From assembly GCA_037953745.1 (NCBI GenBank), contig JBAKBP010006580.1:44930-108929 (forward strand): a stretch of 64,000 nt of DNA, read 5' to 3'. Below the pieces are notes generated by a model. It ran no database searches. It was not told where the DNA came from and worked only from the letters and a program-made list of their open reading frames with translations. The stretch is from Lithodes maja (taxonomy: Eukaryota; Arthropoda; Malacostraca; Decapoda; Lithodidae). Below are positions 20,434-31,365 of the stretch, in pieces. The position numbers and the translations under genes were made by a program. Within the stretch, counting starts at the first letter, position 1, and every line of letters begins with the position of its first letter.

Positions 20434-21519
20434 TTTGCATGAACAAATTGTAATAGGCCTATAGAAACCTAATAAATCATATAAATAACAATCCACAAAA
20501 ATACAATCATTGAAAATAGCTGTGGTCCGTCTCCTTAATATTGACCGAAAAAACGCCCATTCTAGTCAATCTCAGACCTCTTTCGGACAGTCACAGTTTA
20601 CAAACGCCTTCTTTATGCAGTGTAATCAATATTTACCCCCTGCTGGCAACATAGATGACGATTTCAATAATTCATGGGGGGGGGGGGGGGTGAGTGGGGG
20701 CAAAGCCCCCCCTCAACCCATCGTGTATCCAACATTGGCATTATAACTAAGACCATGAATAGGGCCTACACTCATTTCTCAAAATCTGGAGGAAAAAACA
20801 TAACAAATAAGGGTGCGAGCCTATTCCCTATAATTACTAATATATCCGTTCATCTTGGGACGATATCGCTACTAATATACTAATTAGTATTGATAAATAG
20901 AAACGGTTTGAATATCAAGACGCAAATTACACAGTGCACTAATGACATTATAATACACGTTGTGTGAAACATATACATCGCTGATGTTAAATTAAGCGGG
21001 TGTAAAAATAAGCGGGTGTAATGACGACATGTTGGCCGAGGGCTGGAATGACGTCATCGCTGAGGCCCGCCTTGGCTGATGACGTCACGATAATCAACAA
21101 CCAATCACAAGCAAGGATACACAACGTCTTGGCTTGGTTAATCAAGATGGCTATATTCTAGTTAATCTCCGTGTTTCAACCCCTCTCTTTCCCTGATATA
21201 TTTCATACCCTCCCCAGCTATCGGGGTTTAGTATTGTTGAGGTAAGTGAAGAAAATAACTAAGAGATATGAGGATATAAATAAGGATCCTTAGTTAATGG
21301 GCAAACAAAATACGGTGACTACCGCTACATAGGATCTTACCGAGTTCTGGTGTGGAATTCATGTGGCCTGGCTGAACTGATGACATGGCGTGAAATTTCT
21401 TCACTTTCCTAGATTTGATTGCCTAATCGATTGACTATTGCACTTCTAAAGGTTTGCTGATTAAGGTTTATTAACACTTCCAAGAGTTCAAAAGAAAATG
21501 GGACGAAGTCACTATTTAA
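20434..21519. other. Intronic sequence; no gene seen
   Basis: Includes a poly-G run (about 20677-20690) beside a G/C-rich repeat-like word (gggggcaaagcccccc). No supported gene. Confidence 0.4.
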
Positions 21520-21822
21520 TACAGTCAGGCCCCCAATACGCGAGAATAGGGGTGACAGGAGGCATCGCGTATTGGGAATCCGCGTATTATGGACCTAACT
21601 TTAAATAGGAATAATTAGATATGGGTGACATCTCTCAATTTTCGACATTTTTGGCCCTATTTTCGACATTTTTGGCTCTACAGTACAGTCTATATCTTAA
21701 ATATAAGAACAACAATGAATACAAATATGAAACCTTACCTTAAAATTAGTAGTAGATAGGCTAGGTAGCCTTGAAGAGTGGGGGCTCCGAGGCAAACCCC
21801 TTCCGAGGCGGGGCGAGTTCAG

Positions 21823-22573
21823 CTACACTGCCCCGGCCCCGTTCCCATCCCCGGGATCATCCTCGCTCTCCGATGACTGTTCCCGGGCCTCCCTCACTCT
21901 CTGAAGTGCCAAGCGTCTCCTTTCTATCTCTGCCTCTCTCATGAACCCGTCAAACTCATCGTCAGGCACGTCGGTATCATTGGAGGTTGAAGGCTGGGGT
22001 TCGGCATCCCGTTCTTCCTGTTGCTGTTGTTGTTGGGGGCGTAAGAATCTGGTCATCAATGTCTGGGTTCGCTGGTTAACTTCCTGGTTGTAGCGATCAG
22101 CATAGAACCTAAATGCCCTGTCTACGTTGAGGATGACTTCTTGTGTCCTGAGTGGGCAGGTCTCCTCGGCCATAAAGCTGTGTTTAAGGCAGTCCACGGC
22201 AGCCAAGATCCGACTGAGATGCCCGACTGACAGTTCAGGCAAAGCAGGTTCAGGTTGTGGCTGCTGGTTTCTCATCTCATGGGCTGCGTCTTCTAAATTT
22301 ATTTGTTCCACTGTGTCATCTGCAGACTGTTCATTGCCAGCTTCCTGCACCTCACGAATTTCTTCCAGAGAAACCTCGTTGAAACCTGCCACAGCGCGTG
22401 CTGCCTCAACTGTTGCAGCCTCAGCTTGGGGGACCGTCTGTATCCTTGGGTCATCGTCCTTGGCAACGCAGAGGTGAGGCGTCAGCTCACGCCAGGCATG
22501 ATTTATTGTTGCCTCATTGATGTCAGCCCATGAAAGAAGTAGGAAGTCAATGGCATGCTTAATAGTGAAAGCC
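21823..22573 (-). pseudogene. C-terminal part of the same Tigger transposase, out of frame
   Basis: Starting near 22573 this frame reads FTIKHAIDFLLLSWADINE, matching the post-DDE segment usual in Tigger proteins, then an acidic tail with a Gln run (QQQQQQ near 22020), to a stop at 21823. A single-base slip separates it from the main frame. The 189 residues from 22392 have no independent start. Confidence 0.8.
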
Positions 22574-24286
22574 CTCCAAAAACGTGTTAGTCATTTGATC
22601 TTGTTCTAGTGGTTCTGGTTGTGCGGGTTCATGTTGTGGTTGGTCTGGTTCTGGTCGTCCTGGTTCTGGTCGTCCTGGTTCTGGTTGGTCTGGTTCTGGT
22701 TGTGCTGGTTCATGTGGTTGGTCTGGTTCTGGTCGTCCTGGTTCTGGTTGTGCTGGTTCATGTGGTTGGTCTGGTTCTGGTTGGTCTGGTTCTGGTCGTT
22801 GTGGTTCTGGTTGTGCTGGTTCTGGTTGTGGTTGGTCTGGTTCTGGTCGTCCTGGTTCTGGTTGGTCTGGTTCTGGTTGTGGTTGGTCTGGTTCTGGTCG
22901 TCCTGGTTCTGGTTGTGCTGGTTCTGGTTGTGGTTGGTCTGGTTCTGGTCGTCCTGGTTCTGGTTGTGCTGGTTCTGGTTGTGGTTGGTCTGGTTCTGGT
23001 CGTCCTGGTTCTGGTTGGTCTGGTTCTGGTTGTGGTTGGTCTGGTTCTGGTCGTCCTGGTTCTGGTTGTGCTGGTTCTGGTTGTGGTTGGTCTGGTTCTG
23101 GTCGTTCTGGTTCTGGTTGTGCTGGTTCTGGTTGTGGTTGGTCTGGTTCTGGTCGTCCTGGTTCTGGTTGGTCTGGTTCTTCCTCAGATGTTAATTCCAA
23201 CTCCATGGCATCAAGTTCATCAGTTGTCTCTGTCTTTTCACGCAGATAGTTGTAGAGGCGGGTTTGATAGAAGAATTTTACATTCGAAATTACTTCTTGG
23301 TCCAATGGTTGGATGATGGAGGTGGTCTTGGGTGGCATAAAAACTATTTGCACATTCGGATCCAGGAATTTGAGATATTCTGGGTGACAGGGAGCGTTGT
23401 CCATCAACAAAAGCGCTTTGAATGGTTGGCCTAATTCCCGGCATTTCATACGAGCGTCAGGCACAAAATGATTTTGTAGCCACTCTCCCATAATGGCACT
23501 AGTCATCCAACCATTGGCAGTTTTATACCAATAAGTGCCTGTATCATCCATGTTTCGTAGGTTTTTATAGCATCTAGGGCGGGCAGCGGTATGAACAATT
23601 ACTGGTCGCATCTTGTGACTGCCGGAAAGATTCATTGTAAACATTACAGTAAATCTGGACTTGTCAATTTTTCTCCCTCTGGCTTGCTTTAAATGTTTTG
23701 ATAGGTAGGTTGACTTAGGCATGGTCTTATACTGCAAGCCACTCTCGTCAACGTTGTACACCTGATCCCCTGTATAGTTTCCTTCTTCGAGTATTGTTTT
23801 TAAAATTGCTGGAAATTCATTGGCTGCATCCAGATCTGCGGATCCTCTCTCACCTGAAACTTTCCTATTTTTCAGTTCTTTACGTTTAAGGAAACGGTTT
23901 AGCCAGCCTTTCGAGGCTTTGAAGTTTATATTTCCACCTGTTTTTGTCTTCTTGACAGCAGTGGCATAAAGCACCTTTGCTTGGTCCCTTATATACCGCC
24001 CATCAATAGGGACTTGCTCCCTATATTTTCTTGTTACAAAGGCAGTCAGATACCGTTCCATGACAACCATGGCTGGGTTGTTGCTCCGGGACCTATCGTC
24101 AAACATGGACGCACCGTAGGACTTCACGATTTTCTCCAGCTTCTCCCTCCCTAACCAAATCGTCCGCACAGTTGACTCTGACAAGCCCATAGCACGGCCT
24201 ATTGCACAGTTTCCTTCTCCTTTCTTCTTGCGATCCAACACTTCCACCTTCATTTTGTGTGTAATCTTCTTATATTTGCGTGGCAT
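22559..24286 (-). CDS. Tigger/pogo-type transposase (frameshifted near its C-terminus)
   Basis: 575 residues from ATG 24286. Residues 1-55 form a CENP-B/Psq-type helix-turn-helix (GRAMGLSESTVRTIW); 70-145 the second, Tc5-type DNA-binding domain (KASKGWLNRFLKR). The DDE_1 catalytic domain has Asp180 (YNVDESGLQY), Asp296 (LLLMDNAPCHP) and Asp329 (IIQPLDQEV); all three acids are present. Residues 371-560 are an unusual low-complexity run of E-P-[GDAQ]-[RQ]-P repeats. The frame then ends, but the normal C-terminus continues one base out of phase from about 22573, at a GGG run. The catalytic core is intact, so loss of function is probable but not certain. Confidence 0.9.
   Translation of the reverse strand: MPRKYKKITHKMKVEVLDRKKKGEGNCAIGRAMGLSESTVRTIWLGREKLEKIVKSYGASMFDDRSRSNNPAMVVMERYLTAFVTRKYREQVPIDGRYIRDQAKVLYATAVKKTKTGGNINFKASKGWLNRFLKRKELKNRKVSGERGSADLDAANEFPAILKTILEEGNYTGDQVYNVDESGLQYKTMPKSTYLSKHLKQARGRKIDKSRFTVMFTMNLSGSHKMRPVIVHTAARPRCYKNLRNMDDTGTYWYKTANGWMTSAIMGEWLQNHFVPDARMKCRELGQPFKALLLMDNAPCHPEYLKFLDPNVQIVFMPPKTTSIIQPLDQEVISNVKFFYQTRLYNYLREKTETTDELDAMELELTSEEEPDQPEPGRPEPDQPQPEPAQPEPERPEPDQPQPEPAQPEPGRPEPDQPQPEPDQPEPGRPEPDQPQPEPAQPEPGRPEPDQPQPEPAQPEPGRPEPDQPQPEPDQPEPGRPEPDQPQPEPAQPEPQRPEPDQPEPDQPHEPAQPEPGRPEPDQPHEPAQPEPDQPEPGRPEPGRPEPDQPQHEPAQPEPLEQDQMTNTFLEGFHY
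22604..23180. repeat. Coding minisatellite in the Tigger transposase
   Basis: Repeats of the word TCTGGTTCTGGT and relatives in units of about 15 and 60 bases, encoding the E-P-x-x-P run on the minus strand. The opposite strand is therefore open by chance in two frames. Confidence 0.9.
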
Positions 24287-24621
24287 GGCGAAAAACGTTA
24301 CCGAATGGCAGGCGCTACAAACGTTTGGTTCTGCGTGGCTATGAGCGGGACTGTGGGAGGGAGGGTAAGCGGGAGGGAAGGCAGGCGTATGCCCATACCA
24401 CGAGGCCTGCGCAGACGGCTACTGCGTCGCCTGGGCCTCGCAAAACGTAGACCGTGCTCGCGTATCAAGGGGGAATAGCGGATTTGGCCCCTTCTTAGCT
24501 CTCGATTCGTGTATTGTGGTGCCACCTCGCGTAATTAATGTTTTTGGTTATTTTCGAGGGGTCACTCGTGTATTAGGGTTTTCGCGAATTGTGGAATCGC
24601 GTATTGGGGGGGCTGACTGTA

Positions 24622-25314
24622 TTATTTTTATTAATCTCACCACCACACCCCCAATGAAATTAATTAAAGTATATATGATCCACCGGGATTCGAACCCGGG
24701 TTATCACACACATATTTTTGCCACCTTAACCATTACACCACCAGGACGGTTAAAGGTTTATGCACACGCCTACGACTTATTATCCATTCTCGAATACTGG
24801 ATATTAATCTAATCATGTTCATATTCCCAACCGCACTATAGTAGCCTACTGTTTAAGTGAGAGGAAAGAATATTCATGGGGCACAGATCTTATAGACCGG
24901 CCTCTCGAAGAAATATCCCTAAACCTACTAATAATATTATTTTTATTAATCTCACCACCACACCCCCAATGAAATTAATTAAAGTATATATGATCCACCT
25001 GGATTCGAACCCGGGTTATCACACACATATTTTTGCCACCTTAACCATTACACCACCAGGACGGTTAAAGGTTTATGCACACGCCTACGACTTATTATCC
25101 ATTCTCGAATACTGGATATTAATCTAATCGTGTTCATATTCCCAACCGCACTATAGTAGCCTACTGTTTAAGTGAGAGGAAAGAATATTCATGGGGCACA
25201 GATCTTATAGACCGGCCTCTCGAAGAAATATCCCTAAACCTACTAATAATATTATTTGTATTAATCTCACCACCACACCCCCAATGAAATTAATTAAAGT
25301 ATATATGATCCACC
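24622..25314 (-). repeat. tRNA-like tandem repeat, family 1, 2.2 units
   Basis: 315-bp units on the minus strand. tRNA-like heads at 24676-24746 and 24991-25061 with B box GGTTCGAATCC (11 of 11). The third unit stops at 25314 inside the head. Same family as 35099-37845, opposite orientation. Confidence 0.9.
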
Positions 25315-25642
25315 AAACGAGAAATCTATGTTACGCGAGGGAGTAGGGAGTAGATAAGCGCAACTCCTCCACCCAGAGATCAAGGATCACTAGGGGCCTC
25401 CAGCATTTCCCCGGCCCCAGACCTCCCGGAGAGGTTCCGATCTCAGCAGGCAGAGACACAGCAGAGCACACTACAATGCCCGCCCACCTCATCCAGGCAT
25501 AACCCTTCATATATACCGGCTCCCCGGGTCAGACGCCTTACGTACTATTATCGAGTCCAACTGGCGCCCGATCCCCTCTCCCAACGACCACGTTATCACT
25601 CATCTATTCACAAGTATTCTCCATTCATTCCTATTTATTACC
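25315..25642. other. Unassigned sequence; no gene seen
   Basis: GC-richer than its surroundings, with ggctccccgggtcagacgcc near 25520. No repeat partner in the window and no domain-bearing frame. Confidence 0.35.
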
Positions 25643-25947
25643 ACCTCTTGTCGGTTTTACAGTCATCTCTCTATCTTCCAACGCTTGTACAGTACTACAC
25701 AATCTCTCCATTTCAACGGAGGTCTTCCTACCCCTCTACCTTTCCTTGTATCTGACTCATATATTCTCTTTGTAAGCCTTTCATATCCCATTTGCTCAAC
25801 ATGTCCATACCAGCGCAGCACCCTTCTGTCCACTCTGGCCAACAAAGGTTCCTGCTGTACCACTCTCCTACGTATCTCTTCATTTCTCAATCTGTCTCTA
25901 CGAGTCACTCTACAGATACTCCTCAAGCAGCTCATCTCCATCACATT

Positions 25948-26696
25948 CTAAAATTTGACATCAATAATTTTAATCAAGCATTTTTAACTTGAAGTTTTTG
26001 TATAACTTCTGCTTACTTTTTGTCTATGTATTAATTGTTTATCTTTTTCTATTATTATTATTGATTTTTTAAATTAATTGTTCTTGTTAAAAGAGTACTC
26101 TTTGTTTAAATCTTGTTGCTTCATATTTTGCAATTATTTTTCTTTATTATATTGTATCTATTCATTGTCGATAGTATCAATTGCTTGCTTTTGCAATTTC
26201 CTTAGTTTATTTGTATGATAAATGTAGGTTATTTGTAGGGTAGTAATTGATAGGGGTCACTTGAGGCATGTTATGCTTACAGGTACTGTACCTACCCGAT
26301 AGCACTATCGTTCGTGACTGCTATTTGTATTTTGTACTATTGTTAATGTCTTGTCAAGTTGCAAATTTGATTTTAATAGAACACTTTGATACTAATTTTA
26401 GTTTCTTTATTCATGCAGAGTTTAGTAAAAATTTACCACAATGTCCCGGACTTCCCAAATTGACTAATTCCTTGAATGTGACGATAGTGAGTTATGTGTG
26501 CGATTAGTTTGCTTGGTACACAGATTAACTTGCTCATGTAGTAATGTACACCCTATGTGGTGGATTGAGTTCTCTTATTTTACAAATTTTAGTTTAGTAA
26601 ACATTATTTCCACATAGCCATTTTGATAAGTTATTTTACCTTTATCTTGTATTGTCCCAGTTTTGGTTTGTTTAGTTAGCAAGTTTTACATTTTAA
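25948..26696 (+). mobile_element. PLE 3' end, plus orientation
   Basis: Starts with the last codons of the PLE RT (aaatttgacatcaataattt) and runs through the 3' region to acattttaa. Severely 5'-truncated copy, inserted in the RTE remnant. Confidence 0.85.
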
Positions 26697-26805
26697 TTTC
26701 TTTTCTCCTTTGCCTTCAGAGCCCACATCTCAGCCCCATACATCACTGTCAGTACAACTATCCCTTGATACATTGCACTTTTAGCTTTCATTCCGAGATT
26801 TCTCG

Positions 26806-27142
26806 CCTTCAGTTGTTGTTGTTGTTGTTGTTGTTCCCCAAGCTGCCTGGCCGAACAGCCCCAAGGCCCCGAGCAATTCCAAGGCCACAACCGAGCGCCC
26901 CCACAGAACCCTCCCTGCCGACCACAATAAAGCCTGGGTGACCGAAGCCACTCCATGGCGGGGAGCTGAGGAGGGTGCAGAAACGCCCGGGAAACCAAAG
27001 CCCCACCCAGGGCCCTGTGCCCCTCAGTAATTATGAAGAGAAAGTTGAGGGGCAAGGGAAAAATGTGACTTTTTGGCTTCCAATCTTGGTAGATTGGGAG
27101 GTCAATCCACGGAAAAGACGCCGTCACTTGAGTACCTTCAGT
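26806..27142 (-). mobile_element. (AAC)n-tailed SINE, copy B (5'-truncated)
   Basis: Element 26814-27134 flanked by CCTTCAGT at 26806-26813 and 27135-27142. Lacks the first 90 or so bases present in copies A, C and D. Confidence 0.85.
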
Positions 27143-27548
27143 ACTTCGTATTGGTCCGAAAACTTTCCTTCCTTCACATACTTAATGTTTTCCCTCCATT
27201 TCCATACCTGCTTCCCTGCTTATTACTCCTCCTAGATATTTATAACACTCCACTTGTTCCAGTATTTCCCCATCCAGCCTCGCATCTAGATTCACCCGAC
27301 CAGCACCTTTATTAAACACCATCACTTTGCAATTATTTACGTTCACCCTCAGCTTCCTCCTCTCACATACCACACCAAGCTCTTTGACTACTTGCTGCAG
27401 TTACTCCTCAGAATCCACCACCAACGCTGTGTCATCAACAAACAGCAACTGATTCAATTCCCAATATCTACCATTCTTTCCTGCTAAACCCAATCTTCTA
27501 CCATTAGTTTTCATTTTCACCTCCCTTACCACACCATCCGTATAGGCC

Positions 27549-29414
27549 TACAGTGGAGCCCCCATTTTCGCTACACCGGTCTTCGCTGATTCAATTCTCG
27601 CACCACACACCAAATATTCCCAATTTCAATTCTCGCGCCAAAAGCCTCAATTCTCGCGCCAAAAGCCTCAATTCTCGCATCAAAATCCCAGCCGAAACCC
27701 GAAAAAATAGCAAAAATAACGAAAAACTCAACATAAAACTAGAAAACAAACAAAAACAATAATTTTGTTTTAACATAACGAAAGAATTTGCCAGGTGTTT
27801 GCCGTTTAGAGACGAAATCCGAGTGAATCCGAGATCCGATCGTCAAATGCACAAGATGCCGCCATCTTTGTATGACGTCAACACTAAGCAGACGCTTGCA
27901 GATTATCTAGTATCTGTGTTGACAAAACAACCGTTTGCAAGCTTTTTTGTGCCTGAACCTCTTATCTCTCGTGTTTATTATAACCTCTAGTACATCTAGT
28001 GATAGGGATGGTTGGCCTGGTGGTAGCAATGAAGGAATTTCATGCTCAAAACACAGAGCAAAGACCAGTCCATGTCGGACGAAAGCGATTGAAATGCCTA
28101 GCCTAGACGATGTTAGCCTAGGCTAGGCTAGGCTAAATATGACAATAATTTATAATAAAATCTGTGTGGTAAGTAATCTTATAATAATACGTATTTATAC
28201 GTCTTTTCCTCATAATATGTATTTATTGGATGTATTTGGGGCGAAATGGGTACTTGAGGGGTGGCTGGACGAATTTAGAACCTAGGCCTAGGCTAGGCCT
28301 TACATTTTTCGCATGATAGAAACAATGCCCCAATCTACAGTATTTATGGTTAGGACTCATTTAGCCATGTCTACATTATTATTTACAATGCATAAGATTT
28401 AGGCCTAGGCTACTTGATGTAGCCTAGACAAAAAACATGTTTTCATAGCCTAACTGGGAAAAAGTGCGGTAATTGTTTAGATATATATTGGGCCTTTTTT
28501 TTTCTAGTTATTTTTTTATTTTATTTTTTTTAATATTAGTTTAACCAGACCACTGAGCTCTACAAAAGAACTCTCATAGGGCTGGCCCGAAGGATTCGAT
28601 CAAGATATATTACTAAAGAGTCAAGATAGAGAGGGAAGGGCAGTAGGGGAACAAATCGAGGAAGGTGAAGACACGCAGACATTTCTCGCCATTTCACCAG
28701 TTCAGCCGGACCACATGAGCTCCACATCAGAGCTCTCATAGGGCAGGGCCGAAGGATGAGGCAAGAACTGCTACACCGCAACACCAACCAAGAAGTGATC
28801 AGGGCGAAGAATGAAAGATCAGGTCGAAGGTAGAAAAAATCACATCGAGAAGCAAAAAATGCATTACCGAAGGGAATCAAGTCAGTCCGGCCACATCAGC
28901 AACCGAAGAGACAAATCAGGCCAGGAATCTGCTACCTAGCCAGGCCAGGGAGACATGAGATATAGGCTGCCCGAGGACAGCCAAATGGGACAGAATAAGA
29001 ATAGAAGGGGAAAATCATAGAATGAGGAATGAAAAACTACTCAAAATTAGTAAAGCTGAGGACGAAAGCTCGAGGGGAGAAAGGAAGGGTAAGTATCACA
29101 ACCATCCCCCATCAAGCTCCAGTCGCCGGCCCCGAAGCCCCCCAACCGCGTCAAGGAGAGTAGTATCAGGGGGGTCTAGTTATTAAAAACTTATTCTATG
29201 GTGTATTATATGATACAGTATAATGCATAAAATTTAATTTGTGCACAATAAAACATGTTTGCATAGGCAAAAAATAGAAAAAGACGCAAATTTTGGCATG
29301 AGCACGGAACCGATTGAATTTTCCCCATAAGAACAGTGCCCCGATCTTGGCTGTTTCAATCCTAGCTCTATTTCTGTGGAACCGATTAGCAGCTAGGATG
29401 GGGGCTCCACTGTA
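27549..29414. mobile_element. pogo-type non-autonomous element (CAGTGGAGCCCCCAT ends), copy 1
   Basis: Element 27551-29412, flanked by TA. Inverted ends CAGTGGAGCCCCCAT. No transposase. Its interior matches 54688-59031 and is split by a retroposon-like insertion at 28513-29174. A fragment of the family lies near 18641-18710. Confidence 0.9.
28503..29184 (-). mobile_element. Unclassified retroposon-like insertion, copy 2
   Basis: Insert 28513-29174 flanked by TCTAGTTATT at 28503-28512 and 29175-29184. On the minus strand it ends in an A-rich tail (28513-28535). The uninterrupted site is at 58795-58804. It contains two degenerate repeats of gagctc...agagctctcatagggc (28555, 28715). No long frame. 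Confidence 0.75.
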
Positions 29415-29691
29415 TACATTAAACAACCACGGTGACATTACACAACCCTGTCGCAGACCTACATTTACCTCATACCATTCACTTAACTAATTTCGTACTC
29501 TAACACATGCTCTGCTCTCTTCATAAAAACTCTTGACTGCTTTTAAAAAATGTCCTCCAATTTCATAAATCCATAGCACCTACCACATCGCTTCTCGATC
29601 CACACTATCATATGCTTTTTCCAAATCCGTACTTTGATAAATTATATCATAACCTTCAGATGATAATCCTCTTGTTATTTTTAACTCTCTA

Positions 29692-29945
29692 CAGTAAACC
29701 CTCTCTACGTCGGACCTCTTGAGGTCGGAGACCCGTACTTGCCGGATTGGCATCGGCCTGTCGGACAAGTCCTCCCATTTGCCGTTTTTTTCCGTTCGGA
29801 AAACTAAGGGCAAATGTCTGTCATAACCTTCAAATTTCGTCGTCTGATACACTATGTATATACTTGGAATAATACTGTAGCCCCTGAATTCCAACAGCAA
29901 CAGCCGTGACTCACCATTGAAGTGTAGGGATGTTTGGGGAAGTAA
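29692..29945. mobile_element. pogo-type fragment, left end only
   Basis: Begins CAGTAAACCCTCTCTACGTCGGA after TA, close to the end of the 44905 fragment. No matching right end found. Confidence 0.45.
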
Positions 29946-29951
29946 TTTACT

Positions 29952-30687
29952 GTTACTCATATCTCCGCAAATATATGGCCTAACCTAGGTTATATAATAA
30001 TATCAGGAGACAGAACTTTCTGTTATCTTGCGATAGGTGAAAACTAGAACTCTTTTCACCAAGTGGTTCAGCACATGTATTTGTTGATTTCATTAATTGA
30101 GTTTAGGAGTAAAATCGGTTGGTGGAGGGAACATAATACTTCATTCAGGTTCAGGGGTAGTTTATAGAGAGGCCTTCCTTTGGGTTAAGGCCCCATTAAT
30201 TACTCCTTCCTTTCATCTATCCATAGCCTATGATAGCGCAGTTGGAATGGGTGTACAGTACATGCTTAGATTGATATGCAGGATTCAAAACTGCATAATA
30301 AATCGTAGGCTTGTCCACCATTCTTTAACTGTCTTCGTAGTGCAATGGATAAATGCACTGAATTTCGGTGTGAGCATCCTAGGTTCGAATCCCTGGACTG
30401 CCACATGTATTTGTTGATTTCATAAATTGAATTTAGGAGTAAAGTCGGTTGGTGGAGGGAACATAATAGTGTTAATACGATATCAAAACAAACCCCGCCA
30501 TTTGCATGACAAACATCAAGACTGTAGGCCTATACTGTATCATTAGATCTCGTGATCTAACTGTTACTCATATCTCCGCAAATAAATGGCCTAACCTAGG
30601 TTATATAGGCTAATGATATCAGGAGACAGCACTTGCCGTTATCTTGCAATAAGTGTAAAATGAAACTCTCTACATCAAGTGGTTCAG
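29952..30687. repeat. Direct duplication of about 120 bp around a SINE dimer
   Basis: 29952-30068 and 30559-30687 share tgttactcatatctccgcaa through aagtggttcag with scattered differences. Between them sits the tRNA-like dimer at 30073-30470. Confidence 0.75.
30073..30470 (+). repeat. tRNA-like tandem repeat, family 2, 1.2 units
   Basis: Period 329: cacatgtatttgttgatttc at 30073 and 30402. tRNA-like head at about 30333-30403 with B box GGTTCGAATCC. Plus orientation. Confidence 0.8.
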
Positions 30688-30765
30688 TTTTTATAGTGAA
30701 AATACCAGGGGGAAGATCTGCCATTTAGACATTTAGAAATCTGAATTCAGAAATCTGAATTCAGA
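30471..30765. other. Intronic sequence; no gene seen
   Basis: Contains the second arm of the 120-bp duplication (30559-30687) and otherwise unassigned AT-rich sequence. Confidence 0.4.
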
Positions 30766-31365
30766 AATTATAATGTAAAACTTGCAAAATAAACAAACCA
30801 AAACAGGAACGACACAAGATAAATGCAAAAGAACTAATCAAAATCGCTATGTGGAAACAACACTTAACCCACTGAGCCCCAGCTAGTTTATAATAAATGT
30901 ACCACCAGGGACCGGCAGGTTTTGAATTTTTTTTTTTTCCAGAAACAATAGCGAATGGGTTAGGAATGAAGGAAAAACCACAAAAAAACGATCAAAGAGG
31001 TCAAAAATTGGTCCTACGGAGCCCCCGAAAGTCTATTTTACAAGAGTAAAAAAATGAAGGCAAAAACACCCAAAATACCGTTTTTTGCACGCTCACGTGC
31101 ACGCGGTTGGACTTTAAGAGTTTTCAACCATCGGCATGGTTGCGTGGGATACTTACACAGTTCCCATACAAATCTGAGCCCTCTAGGTGCCATAGGACCG
31201 GAGTAATTGGGACCGGCGTAACAGTGACTCAACGTATGCGTCGCTGGGGTTTAGCGTTACATACATTGCGGACGCAAACGCTGCGTCGCTGAGGCTCAGT
31301 GGGTTAATAAAATAAAATTTTGAAATAAAAGAACACAATCCACCACATAGGGTGTACACAACTAC
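30766..31365 (-). mobile_element. PLE 3' fragment split by a MITE
   Basis: Minus-strand PLE 3' sequence at 30766-30867 and 31308-31365, interrupted by a TTAA MITE at 30864-31307. Confidence 0.85.
30864..31307. mobile_element. 436-bp TTAA MITE, second family
   Basis: TTAA at both ends; ends TTAACCCactGAGCCCC and GGCTCAGTGGGTTAA. Related to the elements at 38648 and 47205 (shared ccagaaacaatagcgaatgg). Confidence 0.9.

Larger units (their letters stand above)
21520..24621 (-). mobile_element. Tigger/pogo-type DNA transposon
   Basis: Element 21522-24619, flanked by TA at 21520-21521 and 24620-24621. Inverted terminal repeats CAGTCAGgCCCCCAATACGCG, typical of the pogo superfamily. It carries a transposase on the minus strand (start 24286) whose C-terminal part is in another frame. 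The right flank is tRNA-like tandem sequence; the left flank is not, so the site is rearranged or the array arrived separately. Confidence 0.92.
25643..29691 (-). pseudogene. Fragmented RTE-type LINE copy on the minus strand
   Basis: Remnants read in order on the minus strand: RT palm (29410-29690; LEKAYDSVDREAMW, then RQGCVMSPWLFNV), catalytic region and thumb (27135-27548; FVDDTA-like box, then VECYKYLGGVIS), a piece at 26697-26805 (YGAEMWALK), and the C-terminus (25643-25947; WYGHVEQMGYERLTKRIY). Three later insertions separate them: a pogo element (27551-29412), a SINE (26814-27134) and a PLE 3' end (25948-26696). Stops and frameshifts are present. It is a diverged relative of the intact RTE at 54907-58081. 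Confidence 0.85.

Noticed and set aside
21370..21410. Second hammerhead-like word (ctgatgacatggcgtgaaat)
   Set aside because: Only a two-pair stem II is possible and there is no cleavage-site stem.
22609..23316. 235- and 191-codon + strand frames rich in Val/Leu and Trp/Phe
   Set aside because: Antisense shadows of the E-P-x-x-P minisatellite in the Tigger transposase.
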